A stretch of DNA of 64,000 bases from Diphasiastrum complanatum (GCA_029204225.1 CM055109.1:20828349-20892348); one strand, 5' to 3'. Positions 35,438 through 47,625 are shown, counted from the first letter of the stretch. A program made the numbers and translations. The notes: generated by a model not told the origin, from the letters alone.

Positions 35438-36790
35438 GTGGACAAAGGGTTGATGACCTATGGGGTAACTTGGAAAAACCACAAAACGATACCAAGGAAA
35501 CCTAGGTCTAAGGGAGCACCGCACGGAGAGACTTCAAATCCCCAGAGAGAGCGTTTAGGGCCTAGAAGAAGCCATCGTGGGTTTCTTGTCCCACCAGTCT
35601 TAGATGATGAGTCTCACCCACCTATAATGGACTTGGATGATACGTTGGAACCTATAGAAGAACTACTAGAACTTGAGCCAACCGACGCTACAGAACCACC
35701 GTTAGTGAACGTAACACCTGCTGCTACAGAACCTGTTGCCAACAGAATGGCAAGACGTTTGACTGAACCAATCGTAGTACCCCCAGAGACAAGAGGACTA
35801 CCCAAGCTTAGTGGATCCACTCCTGAGTTTCATGGAGCACCGTATGAAAGTGCCGAAGAGCATATTGATGCTTTTTGGACCACTTGCTTTACCAGTGCCA
35901 TCACAAACCCACATCATGAAATGATGTTTTTCGCCACCACTTTATCTGGAACGACTAGGCACTGGTATCATAGTCTGCAGAGAGGCTCAATTCACACCAT
36001 TGAGGAGTTCCATAGACTGTTCTTAATTGAGTATGCTCCCCACCGAATGGCTGATGGCTTACTGTTCACATTGACTTCCCTATAGCAAAGAAGTAACGAA
36101 ACCATCCGACAATATTGGCGTCGTTTGACAGAGTTGTCACGCCAAGTGGAACCCACTGTTTTACAACCACCCCTATTACTACTGACCTTCTTTCTGCGAA
36201 GGCTCAAGGATGACATACAAATGATTGTACGTCAGATTAACCCCCAGACGTTGGCTGAGGCAGTAGAGAAGGCAATCGTGGTAGAAGACGCACAGATTGC
36301 GGTTGCCCATGCATCCCACCTATTGCAAGCAGTGAACAGCTTGAACCTAAGCCTAGAAACGTGGAGAGGAGGCCCAATCGCAGCTATAGGAGCACACCCC
36401 ATAGTGGAACCCCGTCCCATACAGGCTATTGAACCTCGATAAGGCAGGAACGTGCAAACACAAGATGCACGAAGGCTCCAAGCATAGATGCCCGATAGAG
36501 GCTATGAGAGCACAGGCTCTAACGCAGAACTAGGCGATATGCGAGCCATGCTAAAGGGATACATGGACGTGATGAGTGAGAATATGCAGACCTTAGCAGC
36601 AGATGTAAATTTTCTCAAACGGCACCAAAATTTGTTGGGTCAGAGACACCCCATAGAAGGACCGAATCCCTTAGTGTGTAGACACTATGGAGGGAATCAT
36701 TTAAATCGAAACTGTCCCAACCAAGTGTGCGGTACTGCAAGAGGCCTGGACACTTGGAGGATAGATGTTGGGTACATAGAGACGCATTAA
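35438..36790 (+). pseudogene. Tat-like gypsy gag
   Basis: Frame 35438-36085 has a long acidic N-terminal region, then LPKLSGSTPEFHGAPYESAE, FATTLSGTTRHWYHSLQRGS and EEFHRLFLIEYAP, the capsid region. After a stop, frame 36125-36442 continues (LRRLKDDIQMIVRQINPQTL). Frame 36488-36790 ends with a knuckle C-R-H-Y-G-G-N-H-L-N-R-N-C in which the second Cys is Tyr. Confidence 0.85.
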
Positions 36791-37971
36791 ACACTAGGAA
36801 TAGGATGCCTGGGCCAGTGAACCATAGACCCCAAGAGGACAGAACGGCGGGGCCATCAAGGCCACCTCAATACATACAACGCGGACCCATGATTAGCCAG
36901 GTGGATAAAGGGAAGGCATGCATAGAAGATGACCGGCCACCCATGAACTTCATCGCTGTGGAGACACTAGAGGAACCCACGAGCAGGAAAGAGGTTTTAG
37001 TAGTGACCTGGAGTAACCTCCAGACGGAGCTACCTCCCAGGAAACCCAAGCCTACACCAAAACCACCACCGGAGGTAGATAACCCAGTGGTCATTGAGAA
37101 GCCAGTATTTGAACCTACACTCATCTACGAGGATCCACTGCCCAAAGAGCAAGGTGAGGTTAGCATCTTGGAAGGGCGTAGACATCCCAGATTCCTAGGA
37201 CAGAGAAAAGGGAAAACCGGCCTAGAAACTAAGAGGACTATGACCAGAAACCGCAGGTTTAGGAAGGATATAGACCTAAACTTGAAGAGAGGGAATATTG
37301 ACCTAAGTCAAGCCCTAGAGAATCTAAAATTGGAAATAGGGCTTTGGCAACTAGTACAGTTGTCACCCACTATTAAACGCACGGTCAAACGATTGATGAG
37401 ACCACCCACGGCCAGAACACTGGAGCCACCTACAATAGGGAAAGTAGATGCGGATTTGTTGGCTTGCTACTGCCCTAAAGTAGACGTACTCATAGATGGC
37501 CTAGTCATTTCAGGGGCCATAGTTGATGCAGGGTCGGCAGTTATAAGTCTAGAACTTTCAGACCGCCTTGGTTTTACTCTAGAACCCGCTACCTTGACAG
37601 CCCTAAAGCTAGCCAACAACTCTGTGATCAAACCAGAGGCCGAGCTTAAGAATGTACCCATTACTGTGGCTAACAAGACCATTCAAGTGGACTTTTACGT
37701 CATGAGGATGTACGTCGGGAACCGGGGGTACTCTATACTGTTAGGACGGCCATGGCTCAGGCTTAGCAACTACACAGTCGACATCCCCGCAGGAGTACTG
37801 ATTTTTGGAAGGGGTAGAGAGCGTACCATAGTCGACGGCTATCCCGAGGTGCCTCAGTCAGAAAGAGCACCCATACATTCGTCTGAGTGGGAGGAGGTCA
37901 CAAGTAGGGAGGACGATGGTGAGTCCACTACGAGTGAAGATGAACCAGACTTGAGATCAGTACTATGGTGA
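36727..37971 (+). CDS. Tat-like gypsy second zinc knuckle and protease
   Basis: Open for 414 codons. It begins with RYCKRPGHLEDRCW, a zinc knuckle that has lost its first Cys, after a one-base frame change from gag. A Pro/Lys-rich spacer (PRKPKPTPKPPPEVDNPVVI) follows. Near residues 250-370 is the retropepsin-like domain: VDVLIDGLVISGAIVDAGSA with DAGS where active enzymes have DTGS, YSILLGRPWL and VPITVANKTIQVDFYVM. The start Met is only the first in frame; protease is normally released from gag-pol. The end has an acidic Ser/Thr tail. Confidence 0.8.
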   Translation: MRYCKRPGHLEDRCWVHRDALNTRNRMPGPVNHRPQEDRTAGPSRPPQYIQRGPMISQVDKGKACIEDDRPPMNFIAVETLEEPTSRKEVLVVTWSNLQTELPPRKPKPTPKPPPEVDNPVVIEKPVFEPTLIYEDPLPKEQGEVSILEGRRHPRFLGQRKGKTGLETKRTMTRNRRFRKDIDLNLKRGNIDLSQALENLKLEIGLWQLVQLSPTIKRTVKRLMRPPTARTLEPPTIGKVDADLLACYCPKVDVLIDGLVISGAIVDAGSAVISLELSDRLGFTLEPATLTALKLANNSVIKPEAELKNVPITVANKTIQVDFYVMRMYVGNRGYSILLGRPWLRLSNYTVDIPAGVLIFGRGRERTIVDGYPEVPQSERAPIHSSEWEEVTSREDDGESTTSEDEPDLRSVLW

Positions 37972-38134
37972 GCCTCCCAAAGTTCGAGACGCCGATATTT
38001 GCTTGATAAACCTAGGAACTCTAGAAGAGCCCAAGAACATCAAGATAGGTACTTCCCTAGGCATTGGAGAAAAAGAATAATACAAATGACTGTGTAGAAA
38101 GTACTAGCATATTTTTGCCTGGAACTACTCAAAT

Positions 38135-39814
38135 TTGAAGGGGATTCCACCCGATCTAGTGACTCATACAATACCATTGAAGGAGGGAGCCAAACCTATA
38201 CGACAAAAACAACGTCGGCTACCCTACCACCTAAAGGAAGGAGTATACACTGAACTCGAGAGACTTCGAAATGCTGGTCTGATATTTCTGGTAGAGAACA
38301 CCGAGTGGTGCTCCCTAATAATACCTCGCACCAAGAAGAACTCTACACGCATTCGTGTATGTGTGGATTATAAGAGGTTGAACAAACAGACTAAGAAGGA
38401 CTACTACCCATTGTCGTTCATAGACCAAGTCCTAGAAGAAATGGCGGGAAGAGACCAATACTCTTTCGTGGACTGTTTTGCAGGCTATAATCAGATAGCC
38501 ATAGCAGAAGAGGATAAATTGAAGACCACCTTCACAACCACGTTTGGGGTTTTCGCTTACCACGTCATGCCCTTCGGGTTGACTAATGCCCCTGGAACCT
38601 ATCAGAGGTTTATGAACAAGCACTTCGAGGATATCTTAGACAAAAATCTCAAAATTTTTATAGATGACTTCTATGGGGCAACCATTGTCACATAACATCT
38701 CACCATGCTAGAGAAGTGTTTTCAGAAGTGCGCAGCAACCTGTATAGCTTTGAATGCTAACAAGTGCCTATTCGGAGTTCCTTACGGGGTACTGTTAGGA
38801 CATGTCATTAGCAAGTACGGCATGGTAACTAATCCAGAAAAAATAGCTATGCTCCTAGCCATGATGGCACCAACTACGATGTCCCAACTTCAGACCTTCT
38901 TAGGCTCGAGCGGTTATTACAAAAGATATGTCATGGCCTATGCTACGCCTACTTACCAGATGACTAGCTTATTGAAAACCAACGTGGAGTGGACCTGGAA
39001 CGAGGCATGTGAGAAGACTTTTCAGGAATTAAAAGTAGCTTTGGCTAACGCTCCAATATTGAAACCGCCTATGTACGACAGGGAATTCTTCGTTTTCACA
39101 AGCACCACGGACACATGCATAAACTGTTGTCTGGCCCAGATTTGGGATAAAAAATATCACCCTATTACTTTTATATGGAGAAAACTGAACACAGCCGAAC
39201 TTAATTATAGTAAGGCTGAGAAAATTTGTTTGGGGATAGCTTACGCTGCCACCAAACTAAGGCATTACCTATTGCATCGGAAAGTGACTTTCTTTACCAA
39301 GAGTACTGTAGTCACCTTGATGATGAATAAACTAGAACCTCCTGAGCGCTTAATGAAGTGGATAATCTCCCTTCAGGAGTTTGACTACACCCTCCAAAGC
39401 AAGTCGCCTAAACTGCAGGGGTTAAACGATTGTATTTGTGAGCTGGGAGGGGTTACTGAAACAGACGATGAGTGGGAGACTGATCACTTAAGAGAACTTT
39501 TGAGGGTAGACGTTGACACAATTCCTGAGTGGTATACAGCTTTAGCAACCTACCTATCCACACTAGAGACACCCAGCAGTATGACGATTCCAGAAAAACG
39601 AAAGCTACGGCTACAAGCCCTAAAGTTCGCCTTAATAGGGGGCACATTGTACAGACGAGCTGTAGAAGGGTTGTATCGAAGATGCGTCACTCCTGAAGAA
39701 GCCAAATTTATACTAGAGGAGTGTCACAATTCTGCCTGTGGGGGCCACTTTGCCGACCAACTCACAGGGCAGAAAATTCTGAGGGCGGGTTATTGGTGGC
39801 CGACACTATTCTAA
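38135..39814 (+). pseudogene. Tat-like gypsy RT, RNase H and integrase zinc finger
   Basis: Frame 38135-38695: LERLRNAGLIFLVENTEWCS, IRVCVDYKRLNKQTKKDYYP, FGVFAYHVMPFGLTNAPGTY and the catalytic IFIDDFYG, then a stop. Frame 38705-39814: the thumb (GHVISKYGMVTNPEKIAML, LGSSGYYKRYVMAYATPTYQ), RNase H (FVFTSTTDTCINCCLAQIWD, where the usual catalytic D-A-S reads T-S-T; AELNYSKAEKICLGIAYA), then the integrase HHCC start (ECHNSACGGHFADQLTGQKI). Altered RNase H residues indicate loss of function. Confidence 0.9.
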
Positions 39815-40452
39815 GATGCCCATTTACATGCCCGAAACTGCGACACTTGTCAACGAGTTGACAAGACGGATGATAGGGTGTGATCGTAAGTTCCAATACA
39901 GGCCTGTCTCCCCTTTGAAAAATGGGGCATCGACTTCGTTGGCCCAATATACCCAGCTTCATCTAGCCGAAAACATTATATCATAGTGGCCACTGACTAT
40001 TTCACAAAGTGGGCCAAGGCACGGGCTGTGGCCAAAGACAATGCAAAAGAAACCGCCTGGTTCTTACTAGAACAGGTGATAGGCCGGTTCGGTACACCCA
40101 GAGAACTCATCTCTGACAGGGGTACCCATTTCCTAAACAAAACTATAAAGCCTTGACCAATTAGTTGAAAATCAAGCACCGGAAAAGCACACCCTACCAC
40201 TCGCAAGCCAACGGTCAGGCTGAAAGCACGAACAAACAACTAGTGGGTATTCTAAGGAAAATCGTATCAGACCGACAGAGGGATTGGGACAAAAAACTGT
40301 ACTCGGCATTGTGGGCATATAATGCCACCTATAAGACTAGTACCAACCACATGCCCTTTTTTCTAGTGTATGGCCAAGAATGTGTACTGCCAATAGAAAT
40401 AGAGCTCCCATCCTTGCGGTTTGCCATGAAGCACGACCTAGGAGAGAAATAA
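39815..40452 (+). pseudogene. Tat-like gypsy integrase core
   Basis: After a stop at about 39813 the zinc-finger cysteines continue (ARNCDTCQR), followed by the core. WGIDFVGPIYPASSRKHYII and TDYFTKWAKARAVAKDN carry the first Asp, ISDRGTHF the second. Frame 40165-40452 has HSQANGQAESTNKQL with the catalytic Glu, then WAYNATYKTSTNHMPFFLVY and GQECVLPIEIELPSLRF. Frame changes near 39880 and 40155. Confidence 0.88.
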
Positions 40453-41556
40453 TCAATACAACACCGACTGGACACTTTACAAGACCTGGACGAGCACCGA
40501 ATAGCTGCCCTAAATCACCAAGAAACTCACAAAAGACGCATGAAGGAGATTCATGATAGGAACGTGCGCGATCCAGAAAAGTCAACCCCAGTCAAAGAGC
40601 CATCAAAGAAAAATATTTATCGGACAAAACCCAAGTTGTGAATTATGGGCAATACTGAAAACTTGCAGAAACCCTAACAGGTAAAATTGGGCAAATTACG
40701 GGAAATGGACAAAGTACGCAAATCAGTCGGTAATCCCAAGAAACCAAAAGCCAAAAGCCGGGTTGTGCATACTACAAGGGAAATCAAATGAAAAGCCAAG
40801 GAAATTGGAGGACCGAGGGACATAGAGGACACCTAACAAGAGAGAGAGAGAGGTTGGCAAGAGTCTTCAACCACCTTTTGGATCATAAATGCAAGAAGGC
40901 CTTAGAGGCTAGCAAAGTTTGGTAGATACCTCCTCTAGCTGTTGACAAAAGAAGCATCTTGGCTAGTTTTGGAAAGGGGCCTCAAATGGCACCAACCCCT
41001 ACACCCTCAAGGAGGCCACTTGATGTACTTGCCAATGGGGATTGGACAAATGGAAAGAAGGTTGGAAGGGCACGAAAATTGGCAAAGCCTCATTTTGAAG
41101 GGGGACACTTGGGATTTACTATAAAAGGAGGCCACTCTTTGTGTTAAGATATAGTTGGGTGATAGTTGGATGATAGTTAGATAGTGAGATAATGTTGATA
41201 GTTGGATAGTTGAGAGTTGATAGTGGGATGTTGAGAGGTAATTCTGTTTGGTGAGTTAGTTGGATTGTGGGAATTCATTTGAGTTGGAAAGCATTTGGAT
41301 TGAGAGTTGTCGAGAGAGGTTGTTTGGTTGAGTAATAGATGTTATCAAGATGGAATTTTATGAGGGAGTTTGTTATTGAGAGCTCATGTCTTGTATGCTT
41401 ACTCTCTTTTGATGTGACCCTTTGGTTATAAATGCTTATGGTGAGAACATTTGGAGTTTTGAGTGAGCTTTATGAATCAAAGAATCATAGAGAGTGAAAG
41501 GGTCCATCATCATTCCATCTTAGTCATTATGATTGAGAAGTAGTATCATTGGTTGA
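40453..41556. other. 3' spacer of the gypsy element
   Basis: Non-coding in supported frames. A good TATA-like sequence TATAAAAG lies at 41120-41127 after purine-rich repeats (AAGGGGGACACTTGGG). A possible LTR start TGTTGACAAAAG is at 40940, but no matching second copy was seen near 33709-35437. Confidence 0.45.
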
Positions 41557-43210
41557 AGAACAGTACTAAAACTATACCATCCCGCGTCCTTGCAAGACTA
41601 TTGGTAGGATGCAGGGCTCTGGCGCTCTAAGGATTTCATCCAACCGCTCTATCCCGAGCATGGATATAATTCTTTGGCGGTGGTGTATCTTCAGCCCTAG
41701 CAAGATAGTAATGGTTAGATGCGAAGTACCGATGTTTGGCACGTTAGGTCCTAGAGGGAGATTGGGACACATCCCTGCCATTGTGGTGTTCGGACCATAC
41801 CCGAATGTCAAGGACCCTAATTATTGACAATATTTTGGACCTTTAAAAATATGACTACCTAGAGGTTCGGTGGTATCTTAGACCTGCTAGATCTGATTTC
41901 TTCTTTCAAACCTCTAAATTGTTCTCATATCTAACGGTGAACTCGTGGCGGTGCAATCACATAGGTCTACTGTGTACCTAGGATCTTCTTCTAAGTCATA
42001 TCCCTGGTCTCGATTAGTGCTACTGTCTGATCCAGGTGACCATATCGCTAGTTCTCTAAGTAGAAGGGGGTGGGCTATATCTGCGTACGTGACAGAGGTG
42101 GCTTCTGTCAGATGCCAAAATCTGTCTTCTGTAAGTACATATGCTTCGCTGTACTTCCCACAATATTGTGTTCTACGTAAAGTGTCTCCAGGGCATAGAT
42201 ACTGGTAGAGTTCTGGGGTGAAAAAATAGTAGCATGGAGGTCCTCTCTGCCTCAGTTGACAGATGTCACTACGCGCAGGTTGGAACTGACTCTCTTCCCC
42301 CATCATACGGGGTCCAACTCATTGTTTCTATTATCTCACTTCTAGATCCCTACTTTAGCATTAGGTTATGTGTCTACTAAAGTTCTAGGACTGTTGAGGG
42401 TATATCCATTAAAATTGTTCAGTTTCTATTGGACACCCTAGACACTGTCCTTTTAAGTGGGGTAGGTCAAGTGAAAAGTGGGGAATACATTACGTGTGCC
42501 ATCCTGTTCACTGGACGGTAGCGTTTCCTAGATTCCGGATCTAGGTGTTTTGCTAGACAGTACCGGAAATGGAGTGCATACTTTGCGACTTAACTGTGAC
42601 AGCGTGTTTCAGCTGTTTTTGGCGGACTACCCGCTCTGGTGTTTCACAGAGGTCGGGCCCAGTTAACACTTTCCATAATAGAGTCACAAAACGATTTCAA
42701 CTTGAAAACTTCAAATAGCGTACTAACGGAGATTTTAGCACATAGTGACTAGTGCTAGAAATCGTGTAGTATCAAGCAATTGCTTACTGTCCTATGAACA
42801 GGAAAGACGATTTCATCATGAGTGAAATAACATTCAAGATTTCGGTGATTCTAGTAACTTCATGCAACGAGAAAGCATTTCATTAACCGTTCTAACAATT
42901 CTTATGTTTGTTAATTTCCAAATAATACGACATAAGCAAGTAAGGACCTTCAACCTTAAACCACCGTATGGTGACGTGACTTACTGCTAGTCTAGATCCA
43001 ACATAACATGCTTATGGAAAGTTTGTACACTGAATCACTTATGTTCACTAGCATTGCAGGTATTGTATTGTAAAATTGCGTATAAGTCCCTTCACTATGT
43101 AACACAGGATTTCGGATCCCATACATATCCACTCTTTCATGGAATGGTGTGGAACCACAACAAAACCGATTAACTAATAACCATAGTCATGAATGTTGTT
43201 TCCGCATTCT
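41557..43210. repeat. Right copy of the 1.55-kb direct repeat
   Basis: Partner of 32158-33708, here 1654 bp because of about 110 extra bases between 42983 and 43110 (between GTGACTTA and AGGATTTCGG). The start AGAAC and the end ATTCT give a weak inverted terminal match. The minus strand contains the 130-codon frame at 41914-42306. Confidence 0.9.
41914..42306 (-). CDS. Unrecognised antisense ORF inside the right direct repeat
   Basis: A 130-codon frame beginning MMGEESQFQPARSDICQLRQ, with CYYFFTPELYQYLCPGD, SEAYVLTEDRFWHLTEATS and YADIAHPLLLRELAI. The left repeat has the same text with a stop (QLR-stop-RGPP) and other changes. The frame runs antisense to the gypsy genes. Tat-lineage elements are known to carry extra sense or antisense frames near the 3' end. 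Assignment to that class is inference; no domain was recognised. Confidence 0.35.
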   Translation of the reverse strand: MMGEESQFQPARSDICQLRQRGPPCYYFFTPELYQYLCPGDTLRRTQYCGKYSEAYVLTEDRFWHLTEATSVTYADIAHPLLLRELAIWSPGSDSSTNRDQGYDLEEDPRYTVDLCDCTATSSPLDMRTI

Positions 43211-44308
43211 AATGCAATTAATGCTATGTTAATTGAGAATTTATTCCATCTATATTTCTTGTGATTATTGTGTTTCTAATCAATTGCACTTCTCACGGCT
43301 ATCACAAACACCTAAGAAGAGTGGGATCATGTTTGTCTGATATTCCTATTCATAACAATAATTATCTTGGTTGAGGCGTAACTATTGACAAGATTTTGCA
43401 TATTAAACTTTTTTGATTTCTCGTCTGACCGCACTTCCACACTTTCAAGAATCAAGAGGAATCCAATTATCTTTTGATCTTGGTTTTTCCCACAATTGTT
43501 AGTCACTCTAAATGTGTGCTTCTACTATAAATATTTGGCTTTCTCCATACTCTTATTTAGGTTTTCCCCGAGACCTTTGGCCTCCTAGCATTCAGACCGA
43601 ATCTTCCATGGCTCTATTTGCCATGCTTTGGATAGATGTATATAAAATATTATACTCTACTCACTCCACTTTTTGTACAGTTAGTGTTGTTGGGTGACTT
43701 TGCTCTACTAATGATTCTTTCCACTATTGGCACAAGTGCATATTGACAACTCTCTAGATTAATTGGATTGGTTGTGACTCTTTGACAACATGCACTTTCC
43801 TACACCAATCTCTGGTTACTTGCATTATGTGGCTACTACAGCTCAAGTTTTTGATTCAAGTATGTAGCAATTAGATCCCCTTATGGGTCCTCTATTATGG
43901 CTTGGCATATACATAAATTTGGCTTATGGCTTTGCAAAATTTAGTCTCTATGCATGGATTGCTAGAATTTCGTAAATTTTTTTTCTTCGGACCTTGCTTT
44001 TCCTCTATATGCCAAAATGCATTCATAACAAAGTCAAAATTTTCTTAAATTATTTTAAGATCTATAAATCCCACATACCCAAAAACTTGAGGTTTAAATC
44101 CACCATCTTTGATGAACATAACTTTATTAGATGAGAAAACAAGTGTTTTGGAAGTCAACATCCTTGGGTAACTAATTTATAGAGAACTACACATCTTCCA
44201 TTCTCAGATTGTGCTGATTTTTCTGAGCACTAGTTGTATGGCTAGCACAATTCAAAAGCTTTGAATCGATGAAAATCCTGAAATTCTATTCCGACGCTAC
44301 GACAATAT
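43211..44308. other. Region downstream of the transporter gene, nothing recognised
   Basis: AT-rich with stops in all frames; includes the 3' UTR of the minus-strand transporter gene next to 44308. No polyadenylation signal could be assigned with confidence. Confidence 0.5.
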
Positions 44309-47300
44309 TTACATGTTTTCCAGGTGAGTGCTTTTGGGTAGGTTGAGTGAGGGTGGCAACATAAATGACAACCCAAAAGTGAATAAAGAAAGAGCAGCAA
44401 CAAATAGCCATGCCAAGAACTGGTGAAATGGAAATTTACACTTAGTGGCATACGACCATATCATACCCCCCAATGCAGGACCAATAGCTCGAAAAAAACT
44501 GCAACAACTATGACTCAGGCCAGTCACAGCTCCCACGCTGCTTGGAGTGGCTGAGTTGCTGACAATGATCATGATTCCAGTAAAGGTGTTACAAACTATC
44601 ACACTTCTTGTTGCCATTGCTGCCAGTAGTAGTATGTATTGAAGCTGAGGAACACCAGAAAGTATGGTGCTAAGTGGGAACAATATCCACAAGGGTACAG
44701 AGAGCACGAGTCCATAGCGAAAATAATTCAAAGTGCAAATATTTCGAGCAACAATTGGATAGAGGAGTAGAGTGTAAAGGAATAACACCACTCCCCCCTC
44801 TCCAAGAATCAATCCTAGAGTAAAGGAGCTAAATCCAAGCCCACCCACATTTGTCGAAGCCGCTCCAAATATAGGAAAGAGTTCATCTGTGGAGATGGAT
44901 TTTCAAAAATCAATAACGTTCAGAATTCAAAACCAAAATTACTGTGAAATGAGGGCAATCCTATAAATGTGGGTGGAAAGAGGGACTTACCAGTAATTAT
45001 AAAAATCAATCCAGTCATTGAATAGCAAAATGTTGTGAGAAGCACATTGCGATCCAAAAGTATCCATTGATCCCTCCTTTTTAAGCAAGGTTGTTCCCCT
45101 TTGGTATCGTCCAGTGCTATAGATAAAAACTTGTCACTTTCTTCTGGACCTTCCATCTCAACACCGTTAGCCTTTGCAAATAAGTTCATGGTGGATTGAG
45201 ATTCCATACCTATTACAGAGCTCTCATCTGCAACTTCCTTTATATCAAAACAGTCTTCTAGCTTCTCTTTGCGAAATTGTGGATTGTTTACAATTTTAAC
45301 TTGTGAGGGTAACACATCTTCTCGCCCCGTATTCTGACAAGGAACCTGTTGGTACATAAGCTTTCGTGTGTTTGTTTCTTTGAGAGACCAAGAAGCAAAA
45401 ATAGCAGCAATGGAAAATGTTGTTGCTACAGTGCATGGCAGAAAAAATGGATATTGCTGAAGAAAAGGAGGACAATGATTGATGTGGTATTGATGACAAG
45501 GCTGAGCAAGCCAGCCCGTGATGACTGAACCAGAAATTGATCCAATGCCCCATGCAAGGCTTAGCACACCAAAACCTTTTGCCTGGTTGGACCTGCAACA
45601 CCATAACGTATTCGTATTCAATATTCGGTCAGTGAAGGTTATGAGGTTCAAGTGATTCTTGAAATGACGTGATCAATGACCACGTAATTGACTATATTTT
45701 TTATCAAATAAGTTAAGACAATCATACTCATCACAGAGTTCGCCAAGCATTGATTTGGTTATAGTAACTGTGCCATTGAAAAGTCCTCCAAGAAATCTGA
45801 CCGCACAAGCAGCAGTGTAATTCTTGCATAGTCCCAAAAGTAAAGAGGACACTGCAGATACAAGGTTTCCAAATGCCAGCCAAGGCTAAGGAACAAGAAG
45901 TCAGATTTCTTTATGATTGCTTTGGTCAGAAATGTTTAAACAGACTTGAAACATGCATGTCGATTTGTAAGGAGCTCATGATCATTTTTGTTATGATCGT
46001 TGCTCTAAATGTAATGGTTAGAACATTTTGCACTGCGTTAGAATATAGAGCTTACTGGCTTAGGATGTTAAAAACTTTTTGCAAAATGAAATTCTCTGAG
46101 ACAGCATCAGCAAAGAAATTGCTAAGGCCTTTAGAGTATTACCTTCCTCCCAGTCCTGTCTGAGACTGCACCCCACATCCAAGATGTGCAGAATTGTGCA
46201 AAAGGAAATAGTGATGCCTTGCAGAAAACAAGAAAGAAGGTGAGTGGCATATGGATTTAAGACTGAACTAGACTGTGGACATCGCTCAATTGGTCATAAC
46301 CCACAGTGAAACAGTTTTTGCGAAATCTCGAAATTAGATGTATTAATCTTACCAATATACCAGCATATTTTCCAATAGACTGCTCGTTTCCTCCATCCAA
46401 TCCATATCGCTCAACCATAAAAACAAGCTGCAAATCAAGATTTCTAATACAGTGAGAACCTTAGTATAGGTAGGATGTTTGTAATTGGAATTTGGAACCA
46501 GTACATAAAACAATCGAATCTATTTATCATACTGCAAAACAAAAGCTTTTAAGTGTGTAGCAAAAGTTTGTTGACAGTCAAAAGTACTAGCAAAAATAAT
46601 TTACCATCGGGAAAAGCATAGTCGTTTGAAATCCTTGGCTAGCATGTATTATCCTGCAGAAGGTTTATGCATACAGTAAAACCAACTGACAAATTGCATT
46701 ATTTTCTTTTCCCCCGCCACAGGAAACTAAAGATTTGGGAGGAAGGGAGAGTGTATCGGTTGAAAATACTCTTCTTGATGTAGTTGCAATGCTATAGCCC
46801 CAGATGAATGCAATGAATTAATTACATAAAGATCCGACAAAGTGACTAGTGACCTTCATCTTAGTGTGCATTGTTTTCGCATAAGTAGAGAATGACACAT
46901 CGCTCTTCAGTAAACACTTACCATATCAAAAGCATCTCCCGCCTGCAAAGACAAGTAAAAGATGTTAAGTGCTAGAAGTATCTAGGATTATCATAATAAA
47001 AAAGTTTCATTGTTCATGCATTGTTCACCAAAAATATGACAAAAGCTTAAAAGGATAAGTTCGACCCTCGTGAAAAAAACTAGACTCAATATTAAAGATG
47101 CTTCAAAAATCATTGTATGATTTGAGAGGTCATCTGTCAAAGTGCCAGAGACAACGTTAATGTCCTTTGTTCCATGATTAAGTTTTTTGATTGGTGAGAA
47201 CATGCTGCTGACATGATTAATAACCTTATGATATCGCTTTAGTGCTTCCTAACTGAGTGCGTCCTGATATAAAGACCTTCCAAGATGATCTTTCTCCTTA

Positions 47301-47625
47301 TCCCTAACTGTGAACTAATGCTGATGAATGGTGTAGAGAGCCTGTTTGATCAGCATATATGGGGTTTAGCCACAAGCTGGTAACATGCTCTTCATTGAGC
47401 ACTAGCTGAGTTCGAACTAGCAGGATTGAACTTGGGTCCAGCGTTTATCCTTTATACATGCTTCGAAATTACATCACTGAACTATGACACTCACTGCGGA
47501 ATAGATGTAGGCAGTTTAATGCTTTCATATGTACAAGGCTCATGACAGCCGCTAATTGCTGCATTCTTTATGTTTTGGGCAGGAATGGGGGTCGATTTCG
47601 GTTGATCCAGCTTAGGCATGTGCAT
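44309..47625 (-). CDS. Major facilitator superfamily transporter, ZIF-like
   Basis: Eight coding exons join in phase: 47495-47625, 46922-46942 (21 nt), 46605-46653, 46353-46427, 46143-46217, 45728-45885, 44991-45592, 44309-44886. Total 1689 nt, 562 residues plus stop; plant ZIF-like proteins are about 480. All introns are GT...AG. TM1 starts REMLLIWIIHASQGF. The loop 2-3 signature is WGAVSDRTGRK. FLGGLFNGTVTITKSMLGEL and LAWGIGSISGSVITGWLAQP match ZIF-like TM4-5. The final exon (DELFPIFGAASTNVGGLGFS) covers TM7-12. The TM6-TM7 loop is long and charged. Arabidopsis relatives move Zn chelators, K+ or auxin-related substrates at tonoplast or plasma membrane; substrate unknown here. The usual G-P of the antiporter motif is G-S. 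N-terminal CHEPC recalls the family CPGC motif. Start chosen as the first Met after an in-frame stop in the spliced leader. Confidence 0.88.

Larger units (their letters stand above)
35438..40452 (+). mobile_element. Ty3/gypsy element coding region, Tat/Athila-like
   Basis: Gag, double zinc knuckle, protease, RT, RNase H, integrase follow in Ty3/gypsy order on the plus strand. RT has DCFAGYNQIAIAEEDKLKTT and the active-site form FIDDF, typical of the Tat and Athila lineages rather than the chromovirus YLDD form. Integrase lacks a chromodomain. A long leader (1.7 kb) and a 1.1-kb 3' spacer also fit Tat/Athila. Stops and frameshifts show it is inactive. Confidence 0.88.

Noticed and set aside
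35614-35820. Minus-strand Ser/Gly/Val-rich frame (also 36867-37124 and 37467-37682)
   Set aside because: Antisense shadows of the gypsy gag-protease frame.
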